Origin: Pleodorina starrii
Taxonomy: Eukaryota > Chlorophyta > Chlorophyceae > Chlamydomonadales > Volvocaceae
Reading direction: 5' to 3'
DNA length: 64,000 bases
Assembly (NCBI GenBank): GCA_030267565.1
Contig: BRXU01000006.1
Coordinates: forward strand, 2,778,001-2,842,000
This document shows positions 1 through 12,418 of this stretch, piece after piece. Each line of letters opens with the position of its first letter. Position 1 is the first letter of the stretch. A model generated the notes under the pieces. It was given only the letters and a program-made list of their open reading frames with translations, did not search any database and had not been told where the DNA came from. The position numbers were made by a program, and so were the translations under genes.

Positions 1-2404
1 GCCCGGCACTACACCCGGGCGGTGGACGTGTGGGCGGCGGGCTGCATATTCGCGGAGCTGCTCACACTCAAACCGCTGTTCCAGGTGCGGATCTGCGCTG
101 CGGCTCCGGTCCTCGTGTCTCGTGTGGGTGGGGGTGGGGGTGGGTGGCGCTTCCCGATTGCGGGTGGGGTCACCCCCAGGCGCGTCCGCCCGCCCGCCTG
201 TTTCTCGCGCACCAGCCTCACCCTGCCTCCCCATCCCCCGTGGATAACCCCTCCCCCGTGTCACCCTCCCTCTCCCCTTCCCCCCCCCCCCCCCCAACAA
301 CCACCCCCACCAGGGCCAGGAGCGCAAGACCCCGGGCAATGTGCTGCAGGCGGATCAGCTGGACAAGTAAGCGAACGACCAGCAGGGGGGGGGCGGGAAA
401 GGGGGGCCGGGTGGGCTTTTTGGGGGTTTTGGGTTTGGGAGCGGCTGCGAGGAGCAGATTGGCGTAATGCGTCGTCTCCCTCCCACCGACTTCCCACTTT
501 TACTTTACCGTTCACGGGCTCCGGCCTATACGTGCATAACCTCCCCCCCCTCCCCCTATCCCACTGCGGTATCATTTTCTACCCCACTCTCCCCCTCCCC
601 CTATCCCTTCTCCGCTGCGATGTTTTCTTCATACTCCCCCTATCCCCCTCCCCCTATCCCCCTCCCCCTATCCCCCTCCCCCTATCCCCCATCCCCCTCT
701 CCCCCTCTCTCCCACTCTCTCCCTCTCCGCGGCCCCGTTCAGGATCTTCCGTGTGCTGGGCCACCCCGGCATCAAGAGCTGGCCGGAGCTGGAGGTGCTG
801 CCCCATTGGGTGGACAACACCGACAACGTGAGAGTGAGGCGACCCGAGTGGGGCGGCACCGGGCTGCACAGCGCGGTGCTGGAGGCCATGAGGGCGGCGG
901 CACCCAGCTGGGCGCAGGGACACGTGCCGCAGGTGGGGACGGGGGGGGCGGAGGCGGGCGTGGGTGTGTGGGTGGCCGTCCGTGCTCGCCTTGCGGCCGG
1001 TTCTTCGGCATCCCCCGTTCCCCAGCCCCACCGTCTTCTTTCTTCCCGCCTTTCATTGGGCGAAAAACCAGCCGGGAAGGCCGGGCTGGCAAAGACAGGC
1101 TGCGGCAGGCGAGCCCTCCCTTCCCTCAGCTTGTGGCCTCTCTTGGACTGTGCTCTCCCCTTAACCCCCCTTCTCACTCCCCTAACTGCATTTTACCCTT
1201 TTCCCCTCTGCTGCGGGTCCGTCTCTTCTTACCCTCTTTCCTCCGCGCCGCGGTCTGTCCTCTTCATGTAATCCCCCACCCCACCCCCCCTTGCTCGCCG
1301 ACGCCGTCGCCGTCCCTTCGCTGCGGTATCTCCTCTCTTCACTCCCCCCCTGACCCCCGCCCCCTCTCTGCGATTTCTCTTCATACCCCTTCTCTGCCCG
1401 GATCTGGTTAGGAGTGCGTTCCCCCCCGGGAGGCCATCGACCTGATGTCTCGCATGCTGGACTACAACCCCTCCACCCGGGCAACAGCGGAGGAGGCGCT
1501 GAGGCACGAGTGGTTCAGGACAGACCCAAAGCCCGGACCCAACGTGTTCCGGATGCCGGTGTGTTTGTGGGGGCGAGGGGGGGGGAGGGGTAAAAAGAGG
1601 AGGGCGGGGGGCGGGGGCGTGTGCGGATGGGAGGTTCAATGGGGGTGAGATGAAGCTGGGCGGGTGGGATAGAGGAGAGGGAAGGAGGCGCGGTGTGGTA
1701 GGCGCAAGCGTGCAGCGGCTGGGGCTGGGGCTGGGGCTTCGAGGCCGGCGGGGCAAAAGGTATATGAGGGGTTGCAATGTGTGTGTGTGTGTGTCGGGGG
1801 GGGGGAGGCACGCAGTGGGAGGCGGTTTGAGGCACGCAAGCATGACCCGAAAGTGTGAAGCGAGGCTGAGGGTCGGAGGGAATGGGGAGGGGGCACTGGA
1901 GACACAGATGTTCGCCCGGCACGCACCCACTGGCAAGGCTCTGTGCCCGCCACTTGCCAGCCGCCTTCCCCGCTAACGCCATCTCCATCTCTTCGCTGCG
2001 GTATCTTCTTTTCTTCCCCCCAAACTGCGGCACCTGCCCGTGTCTTCCCGCCGCGTTCCATCGCCGCGGTCCCATCTTTTAGTTACCTCCCGTCACGTCC
2101 CCATGTCTTCCCTCGACAGGGCGCCGCCGCGCCGCTGGTTCGCTACCCCCGGCGGCCCATGACCCTGGACCGGATACCGCCGGCAGCCGCTGCGGCTGCG
2201 GGCGGCCCGGGCGGACAGACGCATCCGCAGTCGCACCAGGACGCGGGCCTGCCCGGGCCGCCGGGACCGCCGGGCGGCCCCGGCGCGCGCGGGCTGGGCG
2301 GCGGGCTGTCCCGCGGCTCGTCGCAGGCAGCGGCGATGCTGGCGGCGCAGCAGGGCCCGCAGGGCAAGCGGCGGCGGATGGAGAACGTGCCGGGGTTCAG
2401 ATGA
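1..2404 (+). CDS. CDK8: CDK8/CDKE-type cyclin-dependent kinase, 3' part (5' end outside window)
   Basis: This is the C-terminal part of the Mediator-module kinase that, with cyclin C, phosphorylates RNA polymerase II and transcription factors in the nucleus. Exons read as 1-84, 314-366, 743-932, 1412-1558 and 2120-2404 (252 residues visible), all with GT/AG borders and consistent phase. The fragment starts after the activation loop with [20 protein letters not shown] (kinase subdomains VIII-IX), then [20 protein letters not shown] and [10 protein letters not shown]. These are CDK8/CDKE signatures rather than CDK1/2 ones. The last kinase exon ends with [20 protein letters not shown]. The final exon encodes a Pro/Gly/Ala/Gln-rich tail of about 95 residues ending in a basic [12 protein letters not shown], as in other CDK8 tails. 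The catalytic lysine, HRD and DFG motifs lie upstream of the window. The family call is firm; the exact ends of exon 3 are slightly less so. Confidence 0.88.
549..720 (+). repeat. C-rich intronic minisatellite (CCCCTATCCCCCT-like)
   Basis: Intron 2 of the CDK8-type gene carries a pyrimidine tract built from repeats close to CCCCTATCCCCCT. It runs almost to the 3' splice site at 742, so it may double as an extended polypyrimidine tract. Confidence 0.7.
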
Positions 2405-3330
2405 CGGGAGGGAAGGAGGGAGAGTTGAGTGCATTAGGGGGGATTGAAGCGAGGGAGGGAGGAAAGGAGGGCGGGAGGGAGGGCGCAGTACTCAGGGACA
2501 GGTGGGGAAAAGGGGGGTTGAGGTGGGCGGAGGTGCGGCAAAGGCCGGACGTGCGACGTGGCGGGGCGGTTGGGGAGGGGTGGGGGAGTGGTTGTGAAGG
2601 GGAAACCGCAGTGAAGGGACGGAGGCGATGCAGGGTGAAACTGGACCCTCTAGTACAGAAGTGGAGGGTTGCGACGGGAAGGTATGCGGAGGCAAACAGG
2701 GGTGGGTGCTTGGTTTGGTGAAGTGGGTTCAAGCAGCGCTGGCGGGCGTGATGGCGCGAACTACACATGGCGGGGCTGGGCGGCGGGCAGGTGCCCGGTT
2801 TGGCAGGCCCGTATGCTGGCTGCGTGTGTGTATTTGATAAGTGAGGCAAGTTAAGATCGCATCTGTGCGCACACGGTGGGAGGTATGCGGCGTGGAAAAG
2901 GAGCACAGAGCAGGAAGCGGGCTGGTGAACGGACGCGCGGAGGGGTCCGCTGGGCTTGGCAGGGGAGAGGGGCTGTGGCGCGGCTTGCCATCCGAAGACC
3001 AAACGGCCCTCGCATCTTCGACACAGTTTCATAGGTTTTCTGGGGGATAAGTGGGTGAGACGGTGCGTAGGATACGGTAGGGGTGCACGAGTGCAGGTTT
3101 TCATTTGCCGTAGAGCTAGGACGAGCGTCGTACACAACGGACAAGTGTAAACTTTTAACCGGGCTTTCATACGTGTTCATTACTTTACCCAATCGTGTCT
3201 AGCATTGTCCCATCCAGCTGCTGTTGTGTTACTGGTTTACGTGACATTGTTTCCCGAAAGTTAAATACCGCGTTCAGTTTAGTAAAAAGCATTACTTACT
3301 GTATCAAAGTTGTCGGACACCGTCGCCGCA
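2405..3330 (+). other. 3' UTR of the CDK8-type gene and intergenic sequence
   Basis: No convincing coding sequence is visible. A TGTAA motif at about 3146 is the usual green-algal poly(A) signal and would give a 3' UTR of about 0.75 kb, long but normal for this group. The stretch is purine-rich on the + strand to about 2600. Confidence 0.5.
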
Positions 3331-3336
3331 TATAAA
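3331..3336 (+). promoter_or_regulatory. Candidate TATA box of the RBM39-type gene
   Basis: TATAAA lies 36 bases before the start codon at 3372. If used, the 5' UTR would be very short (about 10 nt), so it is only a candidate. Confidence 0.35.
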
Positions 3337-3371
3337 CCACACCTTCGAGTGTTACTTTTGTAGGACGAGCC

Positions 3372-6300
3372 ATGGCAGACGCGGACTGGGATTACTTGGA
3401 GCGCCAGCTTGAGGAGCCAGCGGCTGAGCCAAGCACAGCGCCTGCTGCAGCAACCAACGGCTCAGAGGATCGTGGCAAGGACAGGCGGGAGAGCCGTGAG
3501 CGCAGTGGCAAGGACCGCGATAAGGACCGGGAAAGGGACCGCGAGAGGCGGCGCGCCAGCAGGAGCCGGAGCCGTGACCGCGACGGGCGACGAGACAGGG
3601 GTGATAAGGACCGCCGGGATGACCGCGACCGCAAGGACGACCGCAGGGATCGCGACCGCAGCAGGGACCGGCGAGACCGGGACCGGCGAGACTTCGATCG
3701 GGAGCCTCGCGGGCGGGACTTTGACAGCCGTGGCAGGCGGAGCGAACCCTCCTTTGAACGCCGGTGTGTTTATGTTTTCGAGAGGACTGTTTCGCTGCCT
3801 TAGCTTCAAGCAGGGTTCTCAGACATCGTGTTACCGTTGATGTTTGAGTTAGGAGAGCGCGTGGCAAATGGTTGAAACCCTCATAATTTTCTTCTTCTTG
3901 CAGGCGAGAGCGTGAGCGGACCCCGCCGGAAGTGCGCGCTGCGCGGGAAGCGGAGAAGGTCAGTTAACTTTTGCGCGCGAGCCGCAGTGCTGCTCCTGCG
4001 GGCTATCGCCCAATACACATCACGCCTTGCAACCCAAACAGGAATTGCGGGAGATGGAGCGCTCGACGCGCACAGCCTTTGCCTACAATCTCAACCTGAA
4101 GGCGGACGAGCGGGACATCTACCAACTTTTCTCAAAGGTAAAACAATCTTGTGGTCGCCGCGGGGATAGTCAAAACCCACAACCATGTAAGCCGCGGTTG
4201 TTGCGCAGTCCGCGGTCGCGCTTGTGTTTCGTGTCGCCACCGTTACTGCAATCTCTTCCATGTGGCCTTCCTGTTCCTTGACAACTTGGCCCCCCCTCTC
4301 CCCCTGCAACTGCAGGTCGGGAAGGTCGTGGACATCAAGCTCATCACGGACAAGACGACGAAGCGGAGCAAGGGCTTCGCGTACATCGAGTTCAGCAAGG
4401 TGGAGGAGGTCATCGCCGCCGTGGCCCTCACCGGCACTGTGTTTATGGGCCAGGCCATCATGGTGAAGAGCTCAGAGCACGAGAAGAACCTTGCCTGGGT
4501 GAGTTGGGGAGGGTTTCTCTGGGTACTACACGGTTCTGCAGGGCGCTGCACGTGCTAAGATATGTGAAACAATCCGTAAGTGGACCATCCTGTCACTTGG
4601 CTCCCTCCCCATCTGCGCGCTGGCTTGCGTCCATGGCCATGTTTGTGCTTGAACCTTTGCGCAAGCTGATGGACTCGTGCGCTCGGGCCCCATCCCTGTC
4701 GCCGTTTTTTCCACAGGAGGCTCAGCAGCAGGCGAAGCAGAGCCAGCTGAAGGCGGCAACTCTTCTTGGCGCGGCGGGAGTCACGGGCCCCAATGACACG
4801 CTGCCGGTGGGACCCTGCAAGCTGTACGTGGCGAACCTCAACGCGGCCATTGGAGAGGCGGACGTGCAGCAGCTCTTTGCGCCTTTCGGCCAGATCGACA
4901 GCGTGCAGCTCGTCCGGGACGCGACGGGCCGGTCACAGGTAGGCTCACGGTGCGGGCGGCGAAGGAAGACTTTTTTCTTCGGCGTGACCTGAGGTTCGGA
5001 GGCGTGCGATGGGCGGACCCCGGGTCTGATGGGCGTGTGGACGTGTAGGCTGCCCCAGCCCGGTCAAGGCCGTTTCGCGCGCTCACACGATGTCACCTGC
5101 AAGCTTGGTGCCATGGGGTTTGGGTCCGAGTTTTATCAGCATTTGGCTTCTGCAGGAGAGTCGCCTGCCGTCTGCCAAAACTTGTGCAAGGGTACCTTAC
5201 CAGTTACCACCCTCGCCGACGCGCGTGTCGCACTCGACTCGAGCTTTGGCCTCCTCTTGACTTCTTCAGTTTTTCGTTGTTTCAATTCCGAGTCACCCTG
5301 CTCGTGCCACGCTTTCCGCTGTCACATCATCATCCTCTCTGCTTGTCGCCAGGGCTACGGCTACATCACGTACGCGAACGTGCTGGACGCTACGAAGGCC
5401 GTTGAGCACTGGAACGGCCGCGTGGTGGCTGGGTCGGCCCTCAAGGTATCCGTGTCGTCGGTATCGCCGGTGCCGAATGCACCTGCGGCCACGCCGGCGG
5501 GGGCCCTGCCGCTGCCGCCGCCGGTTCCGCCTGGAGGCGTGCTGGGCGCCGCGGGCATTCAGCTGCCCGGGCCCCCGGGGGTTGCCCCGGGAGGTGTGGC
5601 GCTGTCGCTGCCACCCGAGCTGGCGAGCCGCTTTGGGCTGGCGATGCCGGGCGTGGCGGCGCCGGGAGTCGGGCTTCCGGGCGCACCGCCGGCGACCGCA
5701 GCTGCAGCGGCTGCGCCCCCACAGGAGCAGGCTTACAACTCTGGCATCGGTGAGTCCACTGCGCGATGCACGAGCAAGGTATCTTTGCTTTGCAATAACG
5801 GCAGGTGCAGGAAGACAGCCGTTTCTGGTTTCGGGGTGCCGTGTAGCAAGCGTCCGCTTTGCGATTATGGACAACCGTCCAAGCGTCCGCGTGCAGGCTA
5901 GCTGCGCGGGCCTTATTAGGCATACTGTCTCTTTCCGGAGGTTGCTCTGTGGCGCGTGTGAGGGCCCCGTGATTTCCGATGTCCTGGCCCCCCTGAGGCC
6001 CGACCAGCACGTCGACTTGCTGCTGTGTCGGATCGGCAACGTCATCAGGGACCCGGTCAGCAGGCGGACGGTTGTCAGCCCGTCGAGCCACGAGGGCAAA
6101 GAGCACGCCCACGTTACACAACGCGAACCCGCTGACGGGGGCGGTCGCTTGGGTCGACTTGACGCCACGGCGCTGACAGGCAATATCACCGGTCTGCCCG
6201 TGTGTACTTGACTGCAGGGGAACTCGACGAGGAGGAGGCTCGCGGCGGTCTGAAGCTCACGTCGGACCGGCGGCAGGCGCTGATGGCGCGCTTGGCATCC

Positions 6301-7939
6301 TCTGCAGGCCTGCAGCCCGTGGCGCCGGCACTGCCGGGCATGGCGGTGCCCGGCGCGGCTGCTGCCATGCCGGCGGCGCCCGCGGGGCCCAAGCTGGACC
6401 CGAGCCTGGGGCTGATCCAGAGCGTGCTGGGGCCGGCGTCCCCCATCCCCACGCCCTGCCTGCTGATCAAGAACATGTTCGACCCGGCGGCCGCGCAGGA
6501 GGAGATGGGGTCCGGCTGGGCGGAGGAGATTGCACAGGACGTGCAGGAGGAGTGCTCCAAGTACGGCGCCGTCGTACATATCCACGTGGACAAAAACAGC
6601 AAGGTGCGGCGCGCGTGACCAAGGGGCCGTCGCGGGGAGGCTGCGCCGCACGCTCTTAAATTGCGTTACTCCTGTGACGGTGGAAACGTCTCTTGCACGT
6701 GCTGACATCCTGGTCTAGCTTTCCTCGGTGGGAACGCTGGGGCCCCGTCCGGCTCTTCCATAAATGAGGCCCAGAGAGTGCTGAATCTTTCACGTCATGC
6801 GCAATCACACGCAGTGCCGTTGCCGCTGCCGGGATGCTTGCTGACACCGAGCACCAACGCCCAAACTCGGGCGCGCCCGCGCGCCACGGGTTCGCGCCCG
6901 GGTCAGGTATGACAGCCTGGCACGGGTTGCCGGGGCCAGGTAAGTCTGGAACCCGCTCGGCTGCGCAGAACCGGCCTCTCACCCATTTCAGCGCGGGCTC
7001 TCACTGGTTGCGTCACGGCCACGACCTTCGTCCTTCAGTTTTGGTGCCTCCGGGGCCGAGTAGCCTTGATTGCGTGCGAAAGCTGAAACCGTATTATGCT
7101 ACGGTTGGCGCGGGAGACGTGTGTCAGCTTCGCCGCACCTCCCAAGCACAGACATGCAGCACTTGCATCCTGAAGGTCTCCGCCGGGCTGGCGCTTGTCC
7201 GCAGGTGGTATCCGCTCACGATGTTCGCGGGAAGAAGAGTTGTGGTCCGCGCTCCGTGTCGTTCTGTGTGGGCGTGGTGATGTTTCTTCTTTCGCAGGTC
7301 TCAAGCTTCTGTTGCATCAGCAAACGAATGAAGTTCTCTCAGGGCCTAAAGCATGCTGAACGGGCTCCAGGCAGACAGACAAACATAGAAAGCTCGTTAC
7401 GTGCAGGTTTCCACGTTCAGGTGCACGGCGGAGGCCCACAGGCACTGCCGGGAAGCGCACAGTCCCCTCCCACGCAGGTTCTCCCATTGCCGGATTCCGA
7501 GCCTGCGCCGCCGGAGCGCATTCATCAGCTTCGTTCGGTTCGCATCGCATCCATAGCTGTAGGCAAGGGCGTGCGCGGCACACGTCCTTGGTTTCGGGGC
7601 TGGGACAGGCCCGCGGTCAGCGAGCAACAATGGGTTTGGGTTGTATATCAAGTATCGCTGTATGCATTCTCATCCCCAAAAGACCGTCCGATGCCGTTTC
7701 TTTGTGCAACGGCTTCCGGTCGGCGCACTTGTGCATCACATCGTCTTCACGACAGTGTCCCCCTCCTGCCGCGGCTTTGCTGTACTCCTGTCCTGCAGGG
7801 CTGCGTCTACCTCAAGTGCGGCAGCGTTGAGGCGGCGTCCGCGGCGCAAGCGGCCATGAACGGGCGGTGGTTTGCAGGGCGGCAGCTAGGCGTCGAGTTT
7901 CAGTTCCTGGCGCCGTACAACGCGCACTTCAAGTGCTGA
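3372..7939 (+). CDS. RBM39: RBM39/CAPER-type splicing factor (RS domain, two RRMs, UHM)
   Basis: Nuclear RNA-binding splicing and transcription cofactor of the RBM39/CC1-like family. Eight exons (3372-3763, 3904-3958, 4042-4137, 4316-4498, 4717-4938, 5353-5749, 6218-6603, 7799-7939) join in phase to 623 residues. Residues 30-135 are an Arg/Asp/Glu/Ser-rich region with SRSRSRDRD, the RS-like domain. RRM1 (about 158-233) has TAFAYNL and SKGFAYIEF as RNP2 and RNP1. RRM2 (about 276-352) has CKLYVANL and SQGYGYITY. An Ala/Pro/Gly-rich linker follows. The C-terminal U2AF-homology motif (about 521-615) has CLLIKNMFDP, WAEEIAQDVQEEC and GRWFAG, where Arg-X-Phe is the hallmark that binds ULM ligands such as those in SF3B1. 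The ATG is the first in the open frame and starts the acidic leader before the RS region. The last intron is unusually long (1,195 bp). Family identity is near certain. Confidence 0.93.
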
Positions 7940-9170
7940 GAGCTGGGAGGTCGGGCGATGGGTGACGTGGGTTGCATAAGCGGGCGGCTTGGGGCATGGG
8001 GAAACCGGGGTGGGTACAACCGGGTATGCATGTGCCGCTTTAAGAGGTGACTTGGTGGGAAGTTGAATTAAGCGTGATGGTTGCATAGTGTCTGCTGTGG
8101 GCATATTGGCGTGTCGGGTTGGGTTACCTGAATGGCTTCCGTTCCCGCTGAAGATTTTGTCGGGCATCGGACTTGTACCGTGCTCGTGTAGCCTCGGCTG
8201 CCCACAGCGGGGTGCGATTTTGTTCTTTACCAGTTCAAGAGGTTGTTGGATCATGTATGGGTCCGGTCTGTGTCGGTCGGGTATGTGTTTGGTTAGCAAT
8301 TCGTTCATGTTTGCCCGACCTGGCCGACGTCAAAAGTCGTTGGCGACTGCAGCGCTGCGCGAGCATGCACTAGGGTCGTCTGTTAGAAATGCACTGGGCG
8401 GCTCTGCTGCTGCTCTTACATGCGGGTGCGAACGATCTTATGATTAAATGGATATCAAGCTAAAACCGCACACGTTGAATCAGACTGGCACCGTGGGCAC
8501 ATGGGCACAACTACGTCGAACTAGGCGGCACAGCAGGGTTGTTGTTGTTGTTGTTGTGGCTTCCACTATGGGCTCCAGAATCCGGCCGAGTAGAGCCAAC
8601 GGGCCAGCTGGCCGTGCACTGTAGCGGAAGCGATCAGGGCAAAGGCAAGCCCATCCAGACCAGACAGCATGAGCCAGCCAGACAGGAACGAGTGAACCCG
8701 GGGAGAAAAGCACAAGGACCCACGACCACGGTGGAACTCGCCATTAGGCTCCCCACTTGGCGATGGGCCCCGGCCACCCTCACGAATGCGCGTCAACAAA
8801 GCAAAGTGTACGCTGAATGTGCCCCGCTGGACAGGCAAAGCCCTTGTCGGGCCATGCGGGCCGATAAGCACTCGCACAGCCAATTTTAAGCCAGCCGCGG
8901 CAGTAGTGCGCAGCCGCATTCCTCTGGAACACCCTTTCGAAGACGGTTCGTGCTCCCAGGAAATGTCAAGATTGTGGGGCTCCAGACCCTCAAGAGGCGT
9001 AGAGCCAGCGGGCCACTTGCAGAAGTGGCCTCGCGCCGAGGCCTGCGCCTTGCGTCAGGCCCAAAAGGCCACCCCATTAGAGAATGAAGAAAGTCGTGCA
9101 ACGGGCCCACATGCAAGCGTCCACGAGCACCGCGCGCCAGGAAAGCCTCCAGGCTTTGTACAGCTGTGTC
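7940..9170. other. Convergent 3' regions of the RBM39-type gene and LRR gene A
   Basis: No gene is seen. From about 8333 the sequence belongs to the duplicated segment that recurs at 16068. A (TTG)n tract lies at about 8537-8556. On the minus strand TGTAA occurs at 8416-8420 and could end LRR gene A. No TGTAA was found on the plus strand for the RBM39-type gene. Confidence 0.5.
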
Positions 9171-12032
9171 TCAGAAGTCAACATGGACCTTGAGCTCCAG
9201 GTAATCCGGCCGCCGCTGCGCCGCCCGCTCAACCACCGGCTCTAGGACCCCCTGCAGCCACTCCTTGTCCTCGTTGCCGTCGCAAAACACGCGGATGCTC
9301 CGCAGGCGCGAGGCAGCTCCGGCGCCCCGCGCGCCGCCGTCGACAGCTGGCTCGACCAGGGCGTAGAACACGTCCATCACGGCAACACCGTCAGGGCGCA
9401 CGCGCTCCTCCCAGGACTCCCACGCCCACTCGCCGCACTCCAGCGCCAGGCGCTCAAGTGCAGGCATGGCTGCCAGCAGCGGCAGCGAGGGCAGGTCGTA
9501 GCCGCACTCCCGCAGGTGGAGCTCCTGCAGCACCGCAGCAGCGGCAGGACCAGGGAAAGGCGGCGGTGACGCACCCGGCAGCGCAGCGCAGCGACACGCT
9601 TCTCTCGCGTGGGCTGCCAACCCAACCCAACCCGACCCAACCCAACCCAACCCGACCCAACCCGACCCAACCCAACCCAACCCAACCCGACCCAACCCAA
9701 CCCAACCCGGCGACTGAGCTCTGCCGAGGACCCACCTTCAGCCCGACAAAGCAACAGACGCCCAGCATGTCCTCCCTCGAGAGCTGGAACCGAGTCAGCC
9801 GCAGCCCCAGGGGCCGCAGCTCCGTCAGCGCGCCCAGCCAGCTGCCGCAGTGGGTCATGGGCGCGGGGGGGCCGCCAGCGCCCGCCGCTGGGCCGCCATC
9901 CGCAGGCGGGTAGACGGCCGTCCAGTCAGCGTTGATGGCCTCCACCTCCACACCGCGTTCAACCGTCTTCTCGTCGCAAGGGCAACCGAAGTCAAAGGAC
10001 GCTACGAGGCTGGACACCGCCCGGCGCATGGCCGCCGCCGCCGCGACCGTCAGCCGTCCCTCCTCGTCGACGTCGTCGCCCTGAAACTTCAGGGACCAAG
10101 GCGGCTGCGGATAATTCGACCCATATGGTTGCACCACCAGGAGGCTAATCTTGGGCGCGCCAGCCAACACCGCAGACGGGGACTGCCGCAGCGCCAGCGT
10201 GGGGGGCAGCATCAGCGGCATGTTGACGGTCAGCCGCTGCAGCTGCGGCGGAAGGTCGTGCACGGGTGTGAGCGGCGGGCCCAAAGCCGCCGGGCCCGGC
10301 TCGGATGCTGTCTGCAGGACGATGGCCCCCACGTGCAGGTGCGTCAGTGCCGTCAGCGATGCCAGGTCGGATGCGACGGCCTGGGCGGGTGTGCACAGCT
10401 CCCGCAGCCCCGGCATGCACCGCGCGGCCGCCACCAGCGCGCGCCATTCAGCTGCCACTGCCGCCAGCAGCTGTGCCGCCGCCGCCGGGTGCTGAGCGTA
10501 CCGTGGATGCGCAAGTATCTCGTCCAGTGGAAGCCGATCGAGAATGCTCAGTCCCCGGTGCGGCCAATGCTGCAGGCAGCATAGCCCGATGTCGAGGCGG
10601 GTGAGGGCCGTCAGGGGAGAGAGGCAGGACTCCAGTAGTTCGGGGGCGCGCGCCTGCCGTGCCGCCGCGTCCAGATCCGAGTAGCCTCCTTCATTGAGGC
10701 TCAGGTCGCGGAGGGAAGTCAGGCAGGACAGCGTCCGCATGAGTGATGGGTCGGCTGTGGGTTCAGGCGCACAGGCGGGGAAAGGACAAGCGGGGAAGCG
10801 GTGAGCTGAGCAGTCCAGCGGACGTCCGCCGTCAAGCTCCGGGGGTTACGGCTAGCGAGCGGGCTTTGCAGGGAGCTTGGGGAAGGCGGGGTTCAGAAGC
10901 GGAGAGACGGGCAGATGCGAGGAAGGAAGAAAGGAACAACAATAGACGCGACATGACAGGAACGTTGACATGTGAAGAGACGCAAGCCCGGAATGGTGTG
11001 CAGACAAGTGCAGGTGGCCCTTGGGCGCCCTGGGATGCCCTCTGGTGCGCCACCTCTGGCGGTGTTGCAGCCCTTCACCCTTGCAGAACTCTCAACACTT
11101 TCTACGCATGAAATCGTACTGATTAGCGCGGGGGTCGGCATGCAAGTATCCCATTGAAATTCCCCGTTCCGTTATGCCGTGACACGCACCTGCCATGTCC
11201 GGGTTGTCGAACTGGAGATCCAACTTGGTCAGCGCCGTACAGTACGACAGCGGGTGGGGCGTGGGCGGCGGCCAGTAATCGTAGCTCAGATTCATCCGCA
11301 GATCCCGTAGCCTGGGGCCCGCCAGCTGCAGCATCAGTCGCAGAGCCGCCGTCTTGTTGGGATCTGTCTCCCAGACAGATCCGCCGTCCCCAGCACCTGC
11401 AACTGCTCTTGTGCATGGGCAATCGAATGCCAGGCGCGACAGCTTCGGGCTGACCTCCGCGACGGCGCGCGCCACTGCGTCCGTCACCTCCAATCTTCTT
11501 TGGAGGCGGATAGAATCAACGGACGCCGCTCTGGCCACGTTGGACAAGAAGTTACACCTGGGGCACGCGGTAGGCGGTGGCGGTGGAGTGAGGCGCGTGA
11601 GCGGGTGGGGAGCTGGGGACTGAAACCAGAGAGCCGGAAGTGGCGGAGCAAGATGACGCAAACCCACGCCTGAACGTACGTCTGCTCATCCAATAACTCC
11701 ACATCAGCAAATATATTGCCGATGACGACCGTGGTGGGCCTGCAGCCCCGCGCTACTGCTTTTCGAATCGTTGTACTGATTTCCTCGGGTGAGGGCCCCG
11801 CCGGAAACTCCGTCCGAAAGAAAATTGTCTGCACCGTCTGATCATACACGTCGCGGAACGCGCGACAAGTCTCCCGTAGCTGTGCGGTGACGAATCCAGG
11901 GTTCCGACCGCCGTCAAAAAGGCTCGGAGACCTATTTCCCGACCAAGACAGCATAATATGCATCGCTTTAAGCAGGTTTGCAGAAGCTGCCCCAGAGGCA
12001 AGGCGTGTCTGCTCGTAAGGACCTCTGGACAT
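9171..12032 (-). CDS. F-box-like/LRR protein, paralogue A
   Basis: Not assignable to a named gene. The protein is a leucine-rich-repeat type that probably acts as a binding scaffold. Exons on the minus strand are 12032-11680, 11557-11190, 10754-9736 and 9524-9171, giving 697 residues. Intron phases are 2, 1 and 0. The N-terminus has an F-box-like helix with LRETCRAFRDVYDQ. Degenerate LRR strands follow: SLTSLRDLSL, LTALTRLDIGL, SLTALTHLHVGAI, LQRLTV and, in the last exon, LQELHLREC. A conserved GSWLGAL element lies late in exon 3. No signal peptide or membrane segment is evident. It shares a 386-bp divergent region with the kelch gene. Intron 3 contains a CCAACCCGA-type microsatellite. B has the same structure and differs by only a few small indels. 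The F-box assignment is weak; the LRR assignment is moderate. Other cluster members are at 16935, 22796 and 28383. Confidence 0.8.
9617..9711. repeat. CCAACC/CCGACC microsatellite in intron 3 of LRR gene A
   Basis: About 95 bp of CCCAA/CCCGA pentamers. The same intron of copy B (17385-17430) has only about 45 bp, so the repeat has changed length since the duplication. Confidence 0.85.
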
Positions 12033-12418
12033 TTGTCAAAGAGCCAGAGAGAAAGGGATTGCTTGTGAGCTTGTCCGTTGGCCTGTGTTAGGCTTCTAAT
12101 GGAATGATCCGGAAGGAGGTTCATAAAAAGCTTTCATAAGCTGTAACTACCTGCGTGCTTTACTCGAGCGACCTTTTGCCCTGCCTTTTGCCGTATGTCG
12201 CCTCGCGCCCGACAGAATGCACACCCGACACCCCCAATCCAAACACATGCGTCCGATTTTCATGATTCTGTGATCTGTGTGTACATGTATTTCTGTATCT
12301 GTAATTGTGTAAACCTCCCGTCCACACCTTTTACACCCGAAATCCCCAACCGCCACGGCTTCAACGTACTACTACTATCGAGACGCCCAGCACCAAAAGT
12401 TTATCAACCGAAACTTAG
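12033..12418. promoter_or_regulatory. Divergent intergenic region between LRR gene A and the kelch gene
   Basis: It holds 386 bp between two divergently transcribed start codons. On the minus strand TATGAAAG occupies the position where copy B has TATAAAAG. The uninterrupted counterpart of copy B's LINE target lies at about 12219-12245. Confidence 0.5.

Larger units (their letters stand above)
8333..12391. repeat. Segmental duplication, copy A (partner at 16068-21326)
   Basis: About 4.06 kb that recurs in the same orientation at 16068-21326, where a LINE interrupts it. Homology starts near CAAGTCGT at 8333/16068 and ends near GAGACGCCCAG at about 12391/21326. It includes the whole LRR gene, its introns, about 800 bp of 3' flank and about 350 bp of 5' flank. 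The two copies look nearly identical in exons; intron repeats and flanks differ more. The kelch gene lies between the copies, so this is not a simple head-to-tail tandem. Confidence 0.85.

Noticed and set aside
5293..6708. 471-codon ORF on the minus strand
   Set aside because: It overlaps exons and introns of the RBM39-type gene on the opposite strand, has Arg/Ala-rich composition typical of GC-rich antisense frames, and shows no domain.
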